From Epiperipatus broadwayi (Eukaryota; Onychophora; Udeonychophora; Euonychophora; Peripatidae), in contig JAQFVV010006220.1 in assembly GCA_028023455.1 (NCBI GenBank), positions 11,147,916 to 11,211,915 of the forward strand: DNA of 64,000 bases. Direction: 5' to 3'. The notes below the pieces were generated by a model. The model made no database searches, was not told where the DNA came from, and was given only the letters and a program-made list of their open reading frames with translations. A program made the position numbers and the translations under genes. This document shows, one piece after another, positions 25,320 to 36,660 of the stretch; position 1 is the first letter of the stretch, and each line of letters opens with the position of its first letter.

Positions 25320-25560
25320 CTTATACACAAAAATATATGTAGAACCATTCATCACATGACCACACATATGTATATATGTGTGAGAGTTGATATTCTGGAC
25401 GAACATATTCTGGTTCAGCATGAAATATGTATATTGGTGATTATTTATCTTTTCTACATGTTGTGGTCATGTGTATCAGTGGTATAATATAGTGTGTGTA
25501 GTTGAAAGGTGCTTGAAAATTTGAGTTCAAATCTCCTACATTTACAGTGAATAATACAGG
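25320..25560 (+). repeat. Foldback/pol III-like repeat family R2, copy 1
   Basis: Colinear with the right half of the element at 55590-55975. Shared blocks are ctggacgaac, ggttcagcatgaaatat, tattggtgattattt and catgttgtggtcatg. It ends with a B-box-like gagttcaaatctcc. Confidence 0.7.
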
Positions 25561-26024
25561 TATGTTGTGAGGGGGGGAGAGCTGAACTAGTACATTCTAA
25601 AAATGGTCTCAACTAAAATCATAATTTTCTGACAGCAGTTAAGTATAATGATTATAAATTGCCCCATAATGAATGAAAAACAGTTAAGAATACTATCCTC
25701 TCATCATTTTTAGTGTACTTTGAAATTAAAAAATTTTAATTTTAGCTCAAAACATTAAAAGATTGTAATTCTAATAGTTTGTATGCAAAGAGGATGAATA
25801 TTTAATTGTATTCTGAATCTGAATTTGTGAAATTTAAATTTTTGTTGCCTATTTTGCTATTTATTCATTTTTTACATAAAATCATATATTAATTTGAAGT
25901 ATATAAATGATTTTTCATGTATTGCATAGTTTTTCTTTTATGTTTATTTTTACAAAAATAAATTTATTAAATTGATTTTTTAATGAGTAATAAAAAAATT
26001 TTTAAAAGGATTATATTTTTGTAC

Positions 26025-26174
26025 CTTTAGCCAAACATTCTTTTGAATAATTTGCATAATATAAATTATTTGGACACTTCTCTATACATTCTCCTTTATA
26101 TTCTAAATATGGCGGCTTACATCGTGTGCAATAACTCCTGCTGAAACATTTTTCACAATTGTTTACCCGGCATT
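26025..26174 (-). CDS. RSPO: R-spondin exon 3: furin-like cysteine-rich repeat 2
   Basis: This 150-bp exon is symmetric phase 1. The acceptor is ccctctag at the 26175 side and the donor is GTAC at 26024-26021. The first two bases join the final A of exon 2 to give Lys, restoring the family's C-T-K-C junction. The exon encodes C-R-VNNCEKCFSRSYCTRCK, then PPYLEYKGECIEKCPNNLYY and KECLAK, the second furin-like repeat that binds the leucine-rich repeats of LGR4-6 receptors. Of the two phenylalanines of human RSPO1 that contact LGR (F106, F110), the first is conserved (CFS) and the second is tyrosine (SYC). The exon is too short and AT-flanked for an ordinary ORF search, but its cysteine spacing and phase are clear. 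Confidence 0.92.
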
Positions 26175-26264
26175 CTAGAGGGAAAAATTAAAAAAATCAG
26201 ATAATTAAATCAGTATAGTTATGTTTTTAAATATATTCTAAATATATAAAAATATTTAAATTAA

Positions 26265-26431
26265 ACAGTACAGTTCTCATGCTTAAACCAATAGAATATC
26301 AACAATTTGAAGTCAAGGCAATTCTACAATTAAACAATAAATGGAATCTCATTACTGTCTAATTGAGTGTTGCTTTGATAACAGATAAAAGATATTCTAT
26401 TGGTTTGCTTAAGCATGATGACTGCACTGAT
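26265..26431. mobile_element. Small MITE-like element next to R-spondin exon 3
   Basis: The ends are inverted repeats of about 35 bp. cagtacagttctcatgctta followed by accaatagaatatc at the left (26266-26299) pairs with gatattctattggt followed by ttgcttaagcatgatgactg at the right (ending about 26430). The whole is about 165 bp. It lies roughly 90 bp before the exon 3 acceptor. Confidence 0.75.
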
Positions 26432-26439
26432 ATAATTTA

Positions 26440-29400
26440 TATATGTTAACCAGTTAGTTGCAGAACTTTTGGTTACATATGTGTGTGTGTTTGTGTAATA
26501 AAGTTAGTTACTCAAACTCCACAGACATGTAAAAGAATAAATAGCAAGTCATCAATGCACAGTTAAAACCAACAACTATTTTATCACTATAATGTATTTA
26601 TCCTGGAAAAGAAATATTATCAAGTGACTCAGGCATCCATTTCCATTTTATACCAATATCAATTATATATTATTTTATTTAATGTCTGATTTGCTCATAT
26701 ATAAGCATTTGAGTTGAAAGAATAAGTGGATTCATTTTATTCTTTCATAAATACTATATCTTGTATTGGAAATGGAAGTATTCATTCATTATTAACACTC
26801 GTGAAAAGCGCATGCACAATTAGCTTGAAAGGCTGATATTTAAATGCATTACATATATGTAGAATAACAAATCAAAATCAAAAATATTTGACAGTAAAAA
26901 ATCTTTATAAATTTGATATTAATACAGAATAATATTATGCAAAAAAAAAATAATAAAGTGAATATGCAGATTTGTTTAGCTTAACTTAATAGCTGGAATT
27001 TGATGAAATGAATATTCTGAATTTTGACCCCATTAAATGCTTGCACTTAGAAAATTATATAATGCATACTTCATGTTTACTTAATAAATAATATAGTTTT
27101 TAAATTTGGATCAAAATCTTCAATATTTGCAAAGATATTATCAAAAGAAGCATTTGAAAAGATCTTAAATAGCAGTTCCTACATCAGTCCAATTCTTTAG
27201 TCCTTTGAAGTAATTCCAAGTTTGAAATAAAATATAGAGCTGACAAGTGGCATTCAAAAAAAAAAAAAATCTAACATTATTTTGTAAGAATAGATTGATG
27301 AAGAAAAATAAATATAAATTTCAAATAATTCTGAGTGACAGATATTTTATAACTCAGTTTAAAGTTTTCATTATTGAGTATTTTAAGTAGTAGTTTTTTA
27401 AATAACTCTCTTCATAGGAATTAGTAGAAATAGTTATCAAGGAGATGACATTACATCATCAATGAGGACTGTTTGTAAGGCATTAAGATAAAATCAATGG
27501 AATAAAAAATCTAACATAGTAGAATCACGGAAAGAAGTAATGAATTGAAATTGTGGGGGGGGGGAGGTATTAGACTTTTATTAGATTTATTAGATTTTAT
27601 TAGATTTTGGCAAAAAGAAACCTAGAATAGGCCAAAAAGAATTTAGTTATCTTACAAAAAATGTGATGAATGGTTCTCATTCATAGATTTTGCCTATAAG
27701 ATTGATTTTGGCCATTATTGATTACAGTATGTGCAACAAGATTCCATTGAAGGCCAAGATTTCTGTTACAATGACATTAACTTTTTTTGCACAGTTTCTT
27801 GTATATACAAAGTCATGTGTATAAGTTGTATAAGATGGAATAGATAAATGTAGGGAGCTTGAGTCTGAGTTCAAACCCCTTCTAGTTAAATAGAAGAAAA
27901 GTATATTATTTTATTCTGCAAGCCATTTATTAATAAACACTTAATTTGGTGTATTACTTTTAGTCATACTAAATGGAATTTCTAAAAATAATAAATCGTT
28001 TTTTCCTTTTGTCAATTGCTGTAGAAAAGCTATTTCTTATTAAATAAATGAACCAATTCTATCTTGAAAGTTAATGATGATGCTGAATTATTGCTTGAAC
28101 ATTGAGGATATTTCTGAAAATAAGAGTATTAATATCATCTAATGACAGTTTGAAGAAGAGATATCTAAAAAGTAAGATAAAATATTATTTGCAACAATTT
28201 CCAAACATTTTATAAGAACATAAAGGTTATATATAATATTTCTCTATAAACTATTAATATACAAATAATAAAAGACTTTTTCTTCATATTTAAACAAATT
28301 CTTAAAATTAATAAAATTATTCCAATAAAATGTTAATTTTGTTTTTTAGATACTTTACGATGTTTACGTTTTCTTCAAAATTAATCACCAAGTCTTCTAG
28401 AAACAAGAAAAAGATAATTATTTATTCAACTAAAAATTTATCTTTAAAATATCACCATTATTATTAATAAAATTAATAACAATAAAACTCTTCTATTTTA
28501 AAAAAAAAAAATGATTCCAAAAATAATATTGTCATTTTTTCTTTTTAAAAACTTTATTTATTCACATAAATCAACCATATATACACTTCAAAAATGCATT
28601 ATTTTTATAGTAGTCGAAAAAAGGACAATATTTTTATTGGATTTTATATATGAAAGATTTATTCAGCTAATGATATTCATTTATCCATAATCTTTGTCGT
28701 ATTGTCATTAAAAACTGCTATCAATTTATCAGTTCCATTTAAAAAACAAATAGTTTTTTTCAAAACTGGTATTTAATACATTATACCCTTTAAATAACCC
28801 GTGTAAGACAGAGGCCTCTCCAACAGCCCCATATCAAATATCATCATTGCCTTTCCCTCTAATTAAAAACAGCTAGATGTCCATTTACTGATTGATATTG
28901 ATAATTAACTGGATATCTAAAAGCTAGTTATCTGGGAATGGGATGGGGTGAGTTGTCAAGCACCGAGCCCAGATTATATACGCAATTAGGCAAATGTGCT
29001 ACTATCATCGCAACAAAGTCCTTCATATCTATATATTGCAAATAATAGAGATGCGATTAGTGATCTTTACAAGATTTTTCTTCTAGGGTTAAATAATGTA
29101 GGTAATTTTATATAATTTTACAACGGTATGTAGTAATGTAGATTGTTAAATAGCATAAAATAATTTTTATTTTAAAAACTATTACTTTGTTTGTATGTGT
29201 AATGAAACTATTGCTTTTTTTTTTTTATAAATAAGGAAGGTTTTATAAAAAAAAAATTTCACTTTACCTAGCAAAGAAAAAATTTTTTCGGTTCTTATCA
29301 ATAAAACAAACGACAAATCAAAAAAAAAATAATTCAGTACTAACATTAAGAACAAGCTCAGAGTTAATTTAAGCCATCAAAGGAGAAACATAAGAATTTT

Positions 29401-29685
29401 TCTAATATAGATTTTCTATAAACTAATATTGCTAATATTTTTTCCTATTTTCACTTTTTTATTTGATAACACCGAATTTGCAGAGGAAAACTAATGTGAT
29501 TCTGATTCCTCTGCACGTGTAGTTACTTCAGGCACTTTAACTTAATATAAGATATTTACCAACACCAATATTGCTTATTTTCAAGAGCATCTTTTTTTAT
29601 CTTATTCTAGAGCTAACTACTGTAATGTTAATTCATCAGTGATTATCAGATGGAATAGTGCTGGAATATTGGTTTTGCCTTGCAT
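26440..29685 (-). other. R-spondin intron 2, 3' part
   Basis: AT-rich, with G-run and A-run simple sequence (ten G near 27555). A tRNA-like B-box block occurs near 27865-27885 (gagttcaaacccc). I see no gene. Confidence 0.45.
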
Positions 29686-29689
29686 CAAT

Positions 29690-30315
29690 GAAAACTAGGA
29701 TTCAAAGCTAGTACTAATGTTCTTATGCATCTGGTATCCATCTTTTATTTCCTTATACTATTTTAGCTAATAGCCTAATGTTTTAAAATCAAGCTAAGAC
29801 TTTTGCATAATTACATAAATCTGACAACAAGTTAGTTTCAATATATTTTTAAGCCTTTAGTTTTATTTCAAGCACTCTTTGGGTAGGAATATTATTAACA
29901 ACAAAATATCACTTGATAGGGTAAAGAGATTTGTTCTTGGTAGAAATTGAGTAGATCACGTGACATTATATAGCATTATATTATCTCCTGACCCACTTCT
30001 AGCCTTTGCCTTTATCAATGAGGAGTAAGATTTAGAACTAGCATTAATGTGTTTACACATCTAGGCAACTATCTTTTACTTTTTTATATCATTTAAGTTA
30101 ATAGATTATGGTTTTGAACTCAAACTAATTCTTTTGAATAGTTATATAGATTTAACACCATGTTAGTTTTTATATAGTTTTGGACATACTATTTTCTTTC
30201 AAATGTAGGATTTTTCTGCCTTTGGGCTAAAAATATTAATACCAACAATAATATCACATAACAGTGTAAAGAGATCTGATCCAGGAAATATGTAAGAAAA
30301 TCATGTCATATTGCT
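29690..30315. repeat. Tandem pair of dispersed repeat family R3, period about 344 bp
   Basis: Two diverged units are seen. gtaaagagatttgttcttgg at 29921 matches gtaaagagatctgatccagg at 30265, and the blocks tagtactaatgttcttatgcatc/tagcattaatgtgtttacacatc and aacaagttagttt/accatgttagttt match in order. A further partial relative is at about 30348-30440, and similar sequence recurs near 40890-41010 and 44510-44660. Confidence 0.65.
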
Positions 30316-30457
30316 GTTGATATTAATATTTTTAATAAAAGTGTAGAAAGAGAACTACAGTTGGAATAAATCCATAATTTATAGAAATTAATCTAGGATA
30401 AGATTCTATATAATTATGTAAATGAATTAGCTTGAGGACAAAATCTCAGCATTTCAC

Positions 30458-32090
30458 TAAACATTGGCTTCTTCTTTTTCAGAGACAGGAATCTCTCAGC
30501 CACTATACCCAGAGAAACCTGTTAGCCACCTTACCTTCCCTTTCCCCACCCTACTTTTTTCCCATATTCTTCTCCATCCTGCTCTATCCCATTTCCACAA
30601 AATAATCTTTGTCAAGTCTATGACCTTTATATCTAAATCCCCCTTATCTTTTCCCAAACCCACCATAAAAACAAAGAATTGACTTTTTGCATAATCACTT
30701 TGTTTATATTTATTCTCCCACAACATTATTATTTGTACCCTTTCTGCTTGCAGGCATTTACATTCAATTAACAGATGTATATATTTTTTTCCATTTGTGT
30801 GTATATTTCCTTGTTACTTAAGATTATGTTCAAGACTTAAACAGTAAACTACTTTCCTTGCTATTATCATAAATTAACTCATTGCACCCAATATTCTGTT
30901 TACTTCTATATATATTTAAACTCTTTTTACTCTCCAAACTCCCTATTTTTTATTAATGCATCTATTCTTCTATCCCATTCCTTGCCACTATAACACTTAA
31001 CAATCCTCCTAACACAATCATCCCACTTTTTGTATAAGTATACTGACATAAATTATTTATTTAAATCTTCTGCATACCATAGTACCTTTCTCACCTATTT
31101 TGCTGCCTGTCCTTTACTTGTAACCCAATTAAATACTATTTTGGCTATTCTCTTATTATCATAAATTGCAATATAGCCAACATTTTCATTTTGCTTTTTG
31201 CATCTCTCATATAAAAATTTGACCATCCCATTTCTCCTTCAATTGCCTTTGTTATCCACACACGTCTTCCTATTTCTTATTCTACTTTTTCTAAGTAATC
31301 TAACACCCCTTTACTAAAACATAATGCATCATTACCATAAGTTAACCATGCTACTGCCTCTTACTTCCATACAACTTTAGCTACATCATATTTATTATAT
31401 AAAACTGTTAATTTCTTTATCAGTCCCTTTCTTTTCTTTGCTTCATTTATCAATTTTTCTCCCATTTATCCAAGCAATGTCTTTGATTACTTAAGATGTG
31501 TCCCAAATAATTATACCTATTCACCACAGTTAACTTTATATTCTCTAATAAAAATTATTTCTCTTTTCTTTTCCCTTTATCATCATCACTTTTGATTTTT
31601 CTTCACTAAATTTAATCCCATCTTTTACCCACTCTTGCACATATCCTCAGCATAACTTCTATATCTTTCCAACTTTCTGTGCACAAAAAGATATCATTCA
31701 CAAATAAAAGACCTGATAATTAATGTTTATACACCCTTGCCACCTATTAATGGTTTCTCTACTCCTTTTCCTAGTCTTTATATTGCTCTCTCTATTTCCC
31801 CCAAATATAACAAAAACAAAATAAATAACATAAGGCTCCTTGCTTTAGTCCCACACCATTTTTAACTTTAACTGATTCTATATTTCTTAATTGATACATA
31901 TAGTAATTATTTTTCATACAATCTCTTAATAAGATTCGTTAAACCTCCATTCATTCCAAAATTTAGTAAACTTACCCATAATTTATTTCTATTTACTTTA
32001 TCATATACCTTTTCTATATCTATAAAAACCAAATATAACTATCTATCTGTATTTCTGCTTATATCTATCTATAAGTTTGTACTATATATG
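30458..32090 (-). mobile_element. CR1/L2-like LINE, copy A, 5'-truncated
   Basis: Throughout its length this matches the 3' part of copy B (32108-33795). Both share the 3' end (ctg-gagatt-ctgtct type sequence near 30470-30490 and 32120-32140), the C-terminal zinc-knuckle region and the RT catalytic region. Copy A is more decayed and has no open frame over about 75 codons. Its truncated 5' end lies about 20 bp from the 3' end of copy B, so the two are in head-to-tail order on the minus strand. Confidence 0.8.
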
Positions 32091-32367
32091 TGATGTGATG
32101 TACTGTAACTTCTCCTTAAACAGAGTCAGGAATCTTTCAGCAGCTATGCCCAGAGAAACCTGTTAACCACTTTACCTTCCTTTTCCATTGTCCACCCTAA
32201 GTTTTCCCATGATCTGCTCCATCCCATTTCCACAACATAATCTTTGTCAACTCCATGACCTTCATATCTAAATCCCTCTTATTTTTTCCCAAAGCTAGCA
32301 TAAAAACCAATAACTCACTTTCTGTATAATCACTTTGTTCATATTTAACCTTCCATAACTTCATTAT

Positions 32368-32958
32368 TTATACCCTTTCTGCTTCCAAACAGTTACATTG
32401 AAGTAACAGATGCCTAATATTTTCTATGCCTTCTTTACACAACTTGCAGACTAAATCACCCATATTTTTCCATTTACGTGTATATTCCCTTGTTACTAAA
32501 GATTCCGTTCGAGCCTTAAACAATAAACTACTTTCCTTACTATTATCATAAATTAACTCACATCCAATGTTCCGTTTACTTTTATATATATTTAAACTCG
32601 TTTTTCTCTCCATACTAGTTCTCCATCTCTCCAACTCCCTATTCTTTATTAATGCATCTATTCTTTTATCCCACTCCTTCCCACTATAACACTCAACAAT
32701 CCTCTTAACACAATCATCCCATCTTTTGTACAAGTATACTGACATAACTTCTTTATCCAAATCTTCTGCATACTGCATTACCTTTCTCACCCATCTTGAT
32801 GCCTGCCCTTTACTTGTAACCCAATTAAATACTATTTTGGCTATTCTTTTATTATCCATAAACTGCAATCTACCAAATATTTTCAATTTGCTTTTTGCAC
32901 CCCTCATATAAAACTTGACCATCCCATTTCTCCTTGAATTGCCTCTTTTGTTGTCCAC
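32368..32958 (-). pseudogene. LINE copy B ORF2: C-terminal domain with zinc knuckle
   Basis: A 196-codon open stretch, probably the C-terminal end of the ORF2 protein. It is rich in Lys, Arg and Trp (KGQASRWVRKVMQYAEDLD and similar) and ends in CKLCKEG-x-ENIRHLLLQC. That is a C-x2-C-x8-H-x4-C knuckle of the kind found at the C-terminus of many non-LTR ORF2 proteins, thought to help bind template RNA. The upstream join to the RT is broken by frameshifts near 33000-33140. It is the longest intact piece of the element's 3' half. Confidence 0.75.
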
Positions 32959-33138
32959 ACCTCAGCATCTAATGCATGTCTTCCTACTTCCATTGTACTT
33001 TCTCTAAATAATCTAAAACCCTTTACTAACACATAATGCATCATTGCCATATGTTAACCCTGCTACTGCCACTCCCTTCCATACAATTCTAGCTACATTA
33101 TATTTATTACATGAAAACACTGTTAATTTCTTTATCAA

Positions 33139-34435
33139 TCACTTTCTTTTCTTTGCTTCATTTATTAATTTTTTCTCCCATTCATCCAAGCAATTTTCCT
33201 TATTACTCAAGATGATTCCCAAATAACTATATCTATTCCCCACACTTAACTTTATATCCCCCAATAAAAAATATTTGTCTTCTCTTTTCCCAGTATTCAC
33301 CATCATTATATTTGATTTTTTTTTCACTAAATTTAATCCCCATATTTTTACCCACCCTTGTGCATGTCCTCAGCATAACTTCCATATCTTCTCTTCTTTC
33401 TGCACACAAAAAGACATCATCTGCAAAAAAAGACCGGACAATGTATATACTCTCTTACTACCTGTTAATGATATCTCTATGCCTCTTCCTAATCTTTCTA
33501 TTGCTCTCTCCATTTCACTCAAATACAACACAAACAAAATAGGTGACATAGGGCATCCTTGCCTCAGTCCCACCCCATTTTTAACTTTAACTGATTCTAT
33601 ATCCCCTAATTGATATGTATAGTAATTATTTTCATATAATTTTTTAATAACACCCACTAAAGCTTCACCCATTCCCAGATTTGCTAAACTTATCCATAAT
33701 CTATTTCTATTCACTCTATCATATGCCTTCTCTATATCTATAAATATAACAGTCACCTGAATGTCTACTCATATCTATAAGTTGTATAACTACAAATAAA
33801 TTATCTCCTATACGCCTATCTAACCTAAAACCTCCTTGCATTTCCCCCACTACATTATTTTCTTCCATCCATTTTGCAACTCTTCCAGCCACCATATATG
33901 AAAAAACTTTATATAAAACTGATGTTACTGCTATTGGTCTATAATTATTTAACTTTCTATGATCCTTACCTTTTTCTTCAAATAATAATCTTACTCTTGT
34001 ATTACTCCAGCTACCCGGAAAAACTATCTTCTGTGCCATCTTATTAAAACATGATAGTAATTTTACTTTTGCCCTATGCCCCAAATTCATTACCATCTCT
34101 GCTGCCCATCCATCTAATCCTTTAGCCTTACCACTTCTCAATTTCTTCCCTGCCTCATTCAGTTCATTTTCTGTAAATGCAATATTCCCATTACTATATG
34201 CTTTCATATTTTCTATCCCTCTGTCCTTCGCATCTAACATCTTTTCTATATCCATTACATAACTATTTAATATTCTCTCTAATTCTTCTCTAGAGCTACA
34301 CTTTATTTCCTCCTCATCCAGTAATACTATCTCTCTCTCCCCTAAATTTCTCCTTTTAATGTAATTCCAAATTTTTTTACTCCCATCTCTTCCACTTTTA
34401 TTAATATCATCCAATAATTTACTATTTAGTTTCAT
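33139..34435 (-). pseudogene. LINE copy B ORF2: reverse transcriptase, frameshifted
   Basis: The N-terminal part (33719-34435) holds the GKAKGLDGW and NYRPIAVTSVLYKVF blocks and the GFRLDRR region. The palm follows with FIDIEKAYDRVNR (motif A) and GLRQGCPMSPILF (motif B). Motif C is present as FFADDVFL only if one T is added to the seven-T run near 33424-33430; as sequenced, the frame slips to FLQMMSF. The thumb continues in another frame at 33139-33327 (KKSNIMMVN, YLGIILSN). A frame change also separates the two halves near 33740. It is inactive as sequenced. The motif order and YLG block fit CR1/L2-type RTs. Confidence 0.85.
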
Positions 34436-34580
34436 TCTCTCTCTATAATTATCTATTTTAGCTAACTTCTTCTTTTCTAAGTACTTTTCCCATTTAGCAT
34501 TAATATCTTTTTCACTTTCTTTGTTCTTAATAGCACACTTATATTCTCTGCATGCTTTTTTCCTCTCTTTTACACTTTTA

Positions 34581-35465
34581 CTAACTTCTCATTTTTCTAT
34601 TATTTTTATTTTTCTGAATATTTTCACCTAAAACTCTATTTGCAACTTTTTCTATTTCATCACACCAGTCCTCATACTCATTTCCAATCAACTCTTCCAT
34701 GGTTTCTTCAACTTGTATTTTATACTCTTCTAACTTATTCTTATCATTTACTCTCCATCCACATCTTTCACTATTGTTTCTACTTTTATTCCTATTTTTC
34801 ATCACATTACTAACCATTTCACTATTACATACTCTCTCTTCATTATCAAACACCTTAATTTTCCGTACTTTATTCATTTCCTCTTTCTCTACCAATATAT
34901 AATGTATTGTGTGGGATATATTATTCCTAGACCATGTATATTGTCCCTCATAAATATTAGATAAGTTTCCAATGCTCAAATTTACTCTCTGACAAAATTT
35001 CTTTAAAAGCTGTCCATTCTTATTGTCTACATCATCAATTTCTTCAATATGCCCATTCATATCTCCTATAATCATTATTCTCTTCCCCTTTTTTTTAAAA
35101 CTCTGTATATCCTTAACTAGGCACTCATATATGCTATTGTTTCATTCCATTATAGTTTGACTATCTCCAGTAGCTATATAAACTATAGCCACCATTTATT
35201 CTTGTTTTCCCAGCCCTATTTCAAACCACATATGTTCTTGGCATTTAACAGTGTTTAAATATTTTTTTGATATAACACCTATACCACCACCCTTTTTGTC
35301 TTTCTCTTTTCTATTTATACCCTGCCATACCAAATCTTCCAAAACAGGTTCTTCTTCTTCTCTTAGATATGTTTCCACTACTGCTAATACCTCAAGCTCT
35401 TCATTTTCAATTGCTTTGTTTAATTCCTGCCACTTTTCTGGTCTCCTACCACCTTGTATATTCAA
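34581..35465 (-). pseudogene. LINE copy B ORF2: apurinic-type endonuclease, broken
   Basis: The exonuclease-endonuclease-phosphatase fold is split over two frames. The first part (35196-35465) begins MNIQGGRRPEKWQELNKAI and contains the VVETYL block and GGIGV. The second part (34581-35075) opens with MIIGDMNGHI, the metal-binding GD-N motif, then QYTWSRNN and a degenerate ISHTIHYILVE in place of the usual S-x-IDYVLV. The linker to the RT follows at 34440-34580 in other frames. This domain nicks target DNA in LINE insertion. Several breaks show the copy is dead. Confidence 0.8.
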
Positions 35466-35691
35466 ATACCCAATTTTAACAATTTTTTCTTTCCTAACTA
35501 CTCTTTTATAATTTTTTTTATTCTTTCTTCTCCATTATGCTAATAAATAGCTTGCTTACCATTTATTTTACAGACCCATTCCCTCTCCACATCTACATTT
35601 ATATCTAAATCAACTGCCCTTTGTTTAATCCTTACATCCCATCCATTCTTCTTCTTTTTAATAACACTACAATTTAAAATCCCACTCCCCT

Positions 35692-36372
35692 TTACAAGTT
35701 TCCCAAACTATATTCTTTATAAATCAGACTCCCTAAAACTTCACTTCCTTGTTTCCCTAAGTGCAACCCATCTTTACCAAATAACTCCCTCTTCCCAATA
35801 AAAAAATCCCACACATCCACAAATGTAACATCATTTCTCTCACACAATTCTTTCAATCTCTCATTTATAGAACATGCCCTATCCAACATATACCTTTTAT
35901 CAAATCTTGGCAATAATCCAACTATTCCTACTCTTCCTTTAACCATTCACAAATTCCTAATCAGTTCTGTGTACTCACCCATTACTATCTCTGATGACTC
36001 TGATAAATTATTAGTCCCTACCATAACATATACATCTCTATTCCCTTGCTTCTTTACTTTATCTGTAACATCCCTAATTTTAGCTCCTGGCAAACATACT
36101 CTTACATACCTGTTTCTATTTTCCCTTGCAATTATATCTCCACATTCTCTTATTAATGAATCCCCTATCAATACTGTCTCACAGTCTACTTTCTCTGCTT
36201 CATTCACAACCTTCTCTACCACCTTCTGGACTTCCTCATCTACTTCTTCCTTATCATTCCTACTCAGTAATCCCTTTATCTGCTCACACTTCATCTCTAA
36301 CAATTTTAATTTTTCTTCTACATCCTTTACCTCCTCCTCTATCTTACTTATTCTTTGGCCAACCATCTCCAA
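35692..36372 (-). pseudogene. LINE copy B ORF1: coiled coil plus SGNH/GDSL esterase
   Basis: There are two in-frame pieces split by one TGA at 35947-35949. Residues 1-60 form a Glu/Lys-rich coiled coil (KIEEEVKDVEEKLKLLEMKC). The esterase then shows its blocks in order: IGDSLIRE (nucleophile Ser, block I), GAKIRD, VGTNNL (block III Asn) and, after the stop, DGLHLGKQG (catalytic Asp-His, block V). Esterase-type ORF1 proteins belong to CR1/L2-group LINEs. Their role is unclear; membrane or lipid association has been suggested. Apart from the one stop, this is the best-preserved domain of the element. The reading frame upstream shifts at about 36373-36385. Confidence 0.85.
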
Positions 36373-36389
36373 TGCACTACCTTGTCACT

Positions 36390-36640
36390 CCACTACAAAC
36401 ACACTCTATCCTGCTTTCCTCAACTATGTTTTGCTTCATTCCTCCTGACTTTCTTTTTATACTATCTACACTTTGAAACCACTTTTTCACCTCTTTTATC
36501 ACATTCATGCACTGTCTACATAACCATAGACCTGCTACATCCTTCCTAGTCTTATTTAAGCATTTTAAGTGGAAAACCTTATCACATATATTACATTATA
36601 CAACAGCACGTCTAATTCCTTTCTGACGATTATATATGTA
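36390..36640 (-). pseudogene. LINE copy B ORF1: PHD-like zinc finger
   Basis: In the minus-strand frame read just above the coiled coil, a finger is visible. It has CNICDKVFHLKC, then a spacer, then GLWLCRQC, which gives C-x2-C-x4-H-x2-C ... W-x-C-x2-C, the second half of a PHD finger. An in-frame TAA sits directly before the first of these cysteines. The first zinc-ligand pair is decayed: one cysteine remains about 23 residues upstream. Such fingers occur at the N-terminus of CR1-type ORF1 proteins. Confidence 0.7.
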
Positions 36641-36660
36641 TTGTAAAATACAAATGCAAT

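Larger units (their letters stand above)
32108..36660 (-). mobile_element. CR1/L2-like LINE, copy B, nearly full length
   Basis: Reading the minus strand from 36660 down, the order is PHD-like finger and coiled coil, SGNH esterase (ORF1), apurinic endonuclease, reverse transcriptase and C-terminal zinc knuckle (ORF2). An ORF1 esterase, often with a PHD-like finger, is described for CR1/L2-group elements, which is why I place it there. Every domain is recognisable but crossed by stops or shifts. A 5' UTR may extend towards 37270 but I cannot see its end. The element sits in sense orientation in the 16.6-kb R-spondin intron. Confidence 0.85.

Noticed and set aside
32726-36549. Many plus-strand open frames opposite LINE copy B
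   Set aside because: They are antisense shadows of the AG-rich LINE coding strand, rich in Ser, Leu, Phe and Pro with no motifs.
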